Assembly: GCA_009699665.1 (NCBI GenBank)
Contig: WLNS01000015.1
Location: forward strand, 1-17,523
DNA from: Actinomycetota bacterium
GTDB lineage: Bacteria; Actinomycetota; Actinomycetes; Actinomycetales; Microbacteriaceae
DNA: 17,523 bases
Reading direction: 5' to 3'
The translations under genes and the position numbers were made by a program. Under the pieces are notes generated by a model, which was not told the origin of the DNA, did not search any database, and saw only the letters and a program-made list of their open reading frames with translations. Position 1 is the stretch's first letter. The number at the start of each line of letters is the position of its first letter. Shown here piece by piece: positions 14,796 through 17,523 of this stretch.

Positions 14796-15880
14796 GCACG
14801 CTCGCTAGTGCGCTTCCCGAGGTAACGAATCGGTCGAACCCGCTCGTGCTCGGCATCGAGTCAAGCTGTGATGAGACCGGCGTGGGAATTGTGCGCGGAC
14901 AGCAGTTGCTCGCGAATGTCATCTCGTCGTCGATGGATGAGCATGCACGCTTCGGGGGCGTCGTGCCCGAGGTGGCAGCCCGGGCCCACCTCGAGGCTCT
15001 GGCGCCCACTCTGGCTGAGGCTGTGGCCACGGCCGGTGTGCGTCTTTCCGATATCGACGCGGTTGCGGTTGCGTGTGGTCCAGGACTAGCGGGGGCGCTC
15101 ATGGTCGGCATCGGTGCGGCCAAGGCCCTCGCCGTGGCCCTCAATAAGCCCGTCTATGCCGTGAACCATCTTGTGGGCCACGTGGGGGCTGACGTGCTCG
15201 GTCCGGAGGGTCCGTTTGAGTTGCCCGCTATCGCCCTACTCGTTTCGGGCGGCCACACCTCACTCTTGCTCGTGCGCAGCATGGTGAACGATGTGGAGTT
15301 ACTTGGCGAGACCATCGATGATGCCGCCGGTGAGGCCTTCGATAAAGTGGCGCGCATTCTGGGCTTGCCCTACCCCGGAGGACCCGAGATTGACCGCGCG
15401 GCGGCGGGCGGTGATCCCGCGGCTATTCGTTTTCCGCGCGGCCTGACGCTGCCCAAAGACTTGGCCGCTCACCGCTACGACTTTTCGTTCTCTGGTCTCA
15501 AAACCGCGGTGGCGCGCTGGGTAGAGATTCGCCGAGATGCCGGCGACGAGATTCCCGTGGCCGACGTGGCGGCAAGCTTTCGAGAAGCCGTCGTCGACGT
15601 GCTCACCGCCAAGGCCGTGGCCGCTTGCGTCGACCTCGGTGTGCCGCGACTGCTGTTGGGTGGTGGCGTGACGGCGAACCAGCGACTGCGTCAGGTGGCC
15701 CAAGAACGTGCGCGCACAGCTGGCATCGACCTGCGCATCCCGGAGTTCAGCCTGTGCACCGACAATGGCGCCATGATTGCGGCGCTCGGAGCACAGTTGA
15801 TCATGTCGGGCGCGAAAGCGTCGCCGCTCGACTTTGGCGCCGACTCGACGCTCCCGGCAACTCGCATTTTCGTCACATGA
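14792..15880 (+). CDS. tsaD: tRNA N6-adenosine threonylcarbamoyltransferase
   Basis: The 362-residue catalytic subunit transfers the threonylcarbamoyl group from threonylcarbamoyl-AMP to A37 of tRNA. It shows LGIESSCDETG (20-30), GGVVPEVAARAH (55-66), ACGPGLAGALMVG (94-106) and VSGGHTSLLL (151-160). The metal ligands are His126 and His130 in NHLVGH and Asp324 in CTDNGAM. The start is TTG at 14792, backed by GGAGGGGG at 14780-14787. It overlaps the rimI stop as TTGA. It ends the operon, and no obvious terminator hairpin was seen before the next gene. Confidence 0.97.
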   Translation: MSTLASALPEVTNRSNPLVLGIESSCDETGVGIVRGQQLLANVISSSMDEHARFGGVVPEVAARAHLEALAPTLAEAVATAGVRLSDIDAVAVACGPGLAGALMVGIGAAKALAVALNKPVYAVNHLVGHVGADVLGPEGPFELPAIALLVSGGHTSLLLVRSMVNDVELLGETIDDAAGEAFDKVARILGLPYPGGPEIDRAAAGGDPAAIRFPRGLTLPKDLAAHRYDFSFSGLKTAVARWVEIRRDAGDEIPVADVAASFREAVVDVLTAKAVAACVDLGVPRLLLGGGVTANQRLRQVAQERARTAGIDLRIPEFSLCTDNGAMIAALGAQLIMSGAKASPLDFGADSTLPATRIFVT

Positions 15881-15908
15881 CTTTTATCGTCAGATTGGCC
15901 ACGTGATG

Positions 15909-15937
15909 TTGACACCTGCCCCTTATCCTGAAAGTGT
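15909..15937 (+). promoter_or_regulatory. Possible promoter for first DUF4190-type gene
   Basis: TTGACA at 15909-15914 is a perfect -35 box. At 17 bases spacing it is followed only by AAGTGT, and at 20 bases by TGTATT, so the -10 is weak. It lies 45-75 bases before the start codon of the small membrane gene. Confidence 0.35.
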
Positions 15938-15982
15938 ATTGGGGCAGCGCACTTGTCGTGGCTGCACAACGAAAGGAATTTA

Positions 15983-16324
15983 ATGTCAAACGTAACTCCT
16001 GCCAAGACCAATGTCTTGGCCATTGTGGGTATGGTTCTCTCGCTCGCGGGTCTGGTGCTTCTTCTTTCCGTGGGTTGGGGTACCTGGGGTGTCCCCGGCG
16101 CGCTGAGCATCGCCGGTGTCATTTGCAGCCACATTGCGATGAAACAGGTTGCGACTCGCAAAGAGGGCGGTCGCCCGCTGGCCATTACCGGAATCATCAC
16201 CGGTTATGTCGGAATCCTCTTCCTTGTAATTCAGATCATCATTGGCATCGTCGCTCTGATCTTTATTGGAGCTGTGGTTTCGGGAATTGGCTCGCTGGTG
16301 ACATCGTTGCCTTCAGTTGGCTAA
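15983..16324 (+). CDS. DUF4190-type small membrane protein, copy 1
   Basis: The 113-residue protein has a short polar N-terminus (MSNVTPAKTN), then two hydrophobic hairpins of two membrane segments each. Between the pairs is a cytoplasm-style loop, SHIAMKQVATRKEGGRPLA, with the DUF4190 pattern: (H/F)-I-x-x-x-Q, a charged turn, then G-(R/H)-x-(L/F)-A-(L/I)-x-G. Function is unknown. Such proteins are frequent in actinobacteria, usually as small multi-copy membrane proteins. GAAAGGA at 15971-15977 fixes the ATG; the open frame reaches further upstream but lacks homology-like sequence. It ends in a strong terminator and is the first of three neighbouring paralogues. Confidence 0.85.
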   Translation: MSNVTPAKTNVLAIVGMVLSLAGLVLLLSVGWGTWGVPGALSIAGVICSHIAMKQVATRKEGGRPLAITGIITGYVGILFLVIQIIIGIVALIFIGAVVSGIGSLVTSLPSVG

Positions 16325-16340
16325 ATTCAACATATTGCTC

Positions 16341-16380
16341 CACAAAGAACGCCCGCCGGAAACGGCGGGCGTTCTTTGTG
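16341..16380 (+). terminator. Strong intrinsic terminator after DUF4190-type copy 1
   Basis: An 18-bp perfect stem (CACAAAGAACGCCCGCCG at 16341-16358 with its complement at 16363-16380) closes on a GAAA tetraloop. The 3' arm ends in TTCTTTGTG. The A-rich 5' arm means the reverse transcript would also have a U-rich end, so it could work both ways. Confidence 0.9.
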
Positions 16381-16601
16381 TGCCGGCTTCATCACAGGAT
16401 CTCGGGGACGATTTCACCGCGCTCGCTGCTCATCGCTCACTGCTCACCGCCCTTCCCTCATCGCTCATCTCGCTCCAACAATGTTAATTTTTGATTAACG
16501 CGTCGTGACACCGGGTCACAGAGGTTGACAGCAAAAAAGCACGTCTGGAATTATTTTCGACTGACGATACTTGTCGTCGTTCCCCATCGAATAGGAAAAA
16601 C
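16381..16601. other. Intergenic stretch between DUF4190-type copies 1 and 2
   Basis: No gene was found in these 221 bases. The first part is a CT-rich tract in which CTCATCGCTCA occurs twice (16429-16439 and 16457-16467) with further CGCTCA/TGCTCA copies around it. An AT-rich dyad follows, GTTAAT (16483-16488) and ATTAAC (16494-16499) around TTTTG, and could be an operator. Then comes the promoter-like pair listed separately. Confidence 0.5.
16525..16554 (+). promoter_or_regulatory. Probable promoter of DUF4190-type copy 2
   Basis: TTGACA at 16525-16530 is followed after 18 bases by AATTAT at 16549-16554, a fair -35/-10 pair about 48 bases before the ATG. The dyad at 16483-16499 lies just upstream. 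Confidence 0.5.
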
Positions 16602-16871
16602 ATGTCTACAACACCCGCAGCCGAAAAAACAAACGGCCTTGCTATTGCAGCGCTTGTCACGTCATTTTTTGTCAGTGTCTTGGGAATTATCCTGGGGTTT
16701 GTTTCCCTCAGCCAGATCAAGAAGTCGGGTGAGAACGGTCGTGGCTTGGCCCTCGCCGGCATCATCATCGGCTTCGTAGCCGTGGGTATTACCGTGCTCA
16801 TCATCATCCTGCAGGTAGTGGCGGTTGCGGCTCTCACCGGCGCAGTTGTCGAATCGGTGGAAATGGGCTAA
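16602..16871 (+). CDS. DUF4190-type small membrane protein, copy 2
   Basis: This 89-residue protein is the shortest of the three. After MSTTPAAEKTN come two strongly hydrophobic stretches (about 12-35 and 47-80) around the loop GFVSLSQIKKSGENGRGLA, which holds the DUF4190 core. It lacks the longer tail of the third copy. AGGAA at 16593-16597 precedes the ATG. It has its own promoter-like sequence and its own terminator, so it looks like a single-gene unit. The function is not known; a membrane stress or envelope role would be a guess. Confidence 0.85.
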   Translation: MSTTPAAEKTNGLAIAALVTSFFVSVLGIILGFVSLSQIKKSGENGRGLALAGIIIGFVAVGITVLIIILQVVAVAALTGAVVESVEMG

Positions 16872-16888
16872 TTCCAGCTCTTGCTCGG

Positions 16889-16920
16889 AAGAACGCCCGT
16901 CAGAAATGGCGGGCGTTCTT
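16889..16920 (+). terminator. Intrinsic terminator after DUF4190-type copy 2
   Basis: Arms 16889-16902 and 16907-16920 pair over 14 positions with one G-U wobble around a GAAA loop, followed by TCTTG. The core AAGAACGCCCG/CGGGCGTTCTT is the same as in the terminator at 16341-16380. Confidence 0.9.
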
Positions 16921-16937
16921 TCTTGCCACGAAAGACC

Positions 16938-16949
16938 TAGGCTGAGCCT
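16938..16949 (+). promoter_or_regulatory. Leaderless-type -10 box before DUF4190-type copy 3
   Basis: TAGGCT at 16938-16943 matches TANNNT and ends 6 bases before the ATG at 16950. No Shine-Dalgarno is present. The layout (CCTAGRCTKAGSSYATG) is much like that before glmS. Confidence 0.55.
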
Positions 16950-17336
16950 ATGAGCAGCCCATCCCAGCCCCGCAAGGCCACAACCCAAAAACCACCCGCC
17001 AAGCAGGCCACCCCACCTGCTGCGCCTCAAGCGATTCAGGCGACCATCGCCACCGCGCCACTGAACACCATGGCCATGTTGGGCTTTATCCTGAGTCTCT
17101 GCGGTGTTGTTTCGGGCATCACCGCCATCCCGGGAATTGTGCTGAGCCACATCGGTCTGAACCAGATCAAGCACACCGGTGAATCGGGTCACGGGTTCGC
17201 CCTCGCCGGACTCATTGTGGGCTACTGCCTCGTCGGCCTCTCGGTGCTGGCTGTCTTCTTCATCTTGCTCTTTGCCGTCCTCATTCCTCTCTTCGTGCTG
17301 GGCGGCCTGACCGCTTTTACCCACAGGATGCATTAG
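16950..17336 (+). CDS. DUF4190-type membrane protein, copy 3
   Basis: The 128-residue protein has a long Pro/Ala/Gln/Lys-rich, probably disordered cytoplasmic N-terminus (1-37). A membrane pair follows, then the loop SHIGLNQIKHTGESGHGFA with the DUF4190 core, and a second membrane stretch ending near residue 120 (FILLFAVLIPLFVLGG). The N-terminal tail is absent from the two copies upstream. The start at 16950 is supported by a leaderless-type -10 box rather than a ribosome site. It ends only 10 bases from the stop of the convergent methyltransferase gene, with no hairpin of the kind that follows copies 1 and 2. Confidence 0.85.
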   Translation: MSSPSQPRKATTQKPPAKQATPPAAPQAIQATIATAPLNTMAMLGFILSLCGVVSGITAIPGIVLSHIGLNQIKHTGESGHGFALAGLIVGYCLVGLSVLAVFFILLFAVLIPLFVLGGLTAFTHRMH

Positions 17337-17343
17337 GCCCGTT

Positions 17344-17391
17344 CGTCTAGTCGTCTATGCGTCTAGTCGTCTCGTCGTCTAGGCGTCGACA
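17344..17391. repeat. Degenerate 8-bp tandem repeat, six units
   Basis: Six 8-base units in a row begin with CGTC: CGTCTAGT, CGTCTATG, CGTCTAGT, CGTCTCGT, CGTCTAGG, CGTCGACA. Units 1 and 3 are identical. The array overlaps the last codons and stop of the minus-strand gene. Confidence 0.8.
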
Positions 17392-17523
17392 GATGAGTGC
17401 CCGTCGAGACTCACCGACCCGCGTGAGCATCACGACGCCATCACCGTCACCGGTGAGCGTGAGCTTCTTGCGAAAGAGGGCCGGATCAATGTCGATGCCA
17501 CGCTTTTTGATTTCGACGCGACC
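17347..17523 (-). CDS. C-terminal end of a THUMP-like-domain SAM methyltransferase
   Basis: On the minus strand a frame enters from the right edge and runs 58 codons to a TAG at 17349-17347. It reads GRVEIKKRGIDIDPALFRKK, then LTLTGDGDGVVMLTRVGESR and RALICRRLDDETTRRIDD. The EIKKRGIDIDPALFRKKL and VVMLTRVG..RRALICRR pattern is that of the C-terminal THUMP-like domain found behind actinobacterial class I SAM-dependent methyltransferases. The catalytic part lies outside the window. The last 13 or so residues (after RALICRR) are encoded by the 8-bp tandem repeat and look like an added tail. It converges on the DUF4190-type gene ending at 17336. Confidence 0.7.
   Translation of the reverse strand, partial: GRVEIKKRGIDIDPALFRKKLTLTGDGDGVVMLTRVGESRRALICRRLDDETTRRIDD

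Noticed and set aside
17344..17391. CRISPR array
   Set aside because: The units are 8 bases and directly abutting, without spacers, and there are no cas genes.

Overview
The window looks like a chromosome segment of a free-living actinobacterium, most likely Microbacteriaceae or a close relative. The signs are moderately high GC, frequent GTG and TTG starts, leaderless-type promoters with a -10 box 6-7 bases before the start codon, and the gene order coaA / glmS-acpS-alr-tsaE-tsaB-rimI-tsaD. No rRNA, tRNA, CRISPR array, insertion sequence or phage gene was seen.

Region 1 (1-8738, all on +) is a carbohydrate catabolic cluster. It begins inside an IolE-like TIM-barrel sugar isomerase/dehydratase. 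Next come a complete ribose-type ABC importer (lipoprotein binding protein, double ATPase, single permease), an alpha/beta hydrolase of the epoxide hydrolase/haloacid dehalogenase type, two Gfo/Idh/MocA NAD(P)-dependent sugar dehydrogenases and a second TIM-barrel isomerase/lyase. Two dehydrogenases plus two TIM-barrel enzymes plus a sugar importer is the gene set of the described levoglucosan route (LgdA, LgdB1, LgdB2, LgdC: oxidation at C3, beta-elimination, hydration, reduction). The first dehydrogenase strongly resembles levoglucosan dehydrogenase. The cluster is therefore best read as an anhydrosugar or 3-keto-glycoside pathway, with the hydrolase as an unexplained extra member. A 184-bp gap rich in inverted repeats (5138-5321) divides it into transport/hydrolase and dehydrogenase/isomerase halves.

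Region 2 (8761-15880) is housekeeping. Pantothenate kinase coaA lies on the minus strand, converging on the sugar cluster and diverging from glmS. A tightly packed + strand operon follows: glmS (glucosamine-6-phosphate synthase), acpS (holo-ACP synthase), alr (alanine racemase), tsaE, tsaB, rimI and tsaD. It joins cell-wall precursor supply with the tRNA t6A modification machinery. Every junction from acpS onward overlaps by 1-7 bases.

Region 3 (15881-17523) holds three tandem small DUF4190-type membrane proteins on +. The first two each end in a strong GAAA-loop terminator of nearly the same sequence. The third converges on the C-terminal end of a THUMP-like-domain methyltransferase gene on the minus strand. 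The 3' end of that gene lies in a degenerate 8-bp tandem repeat.
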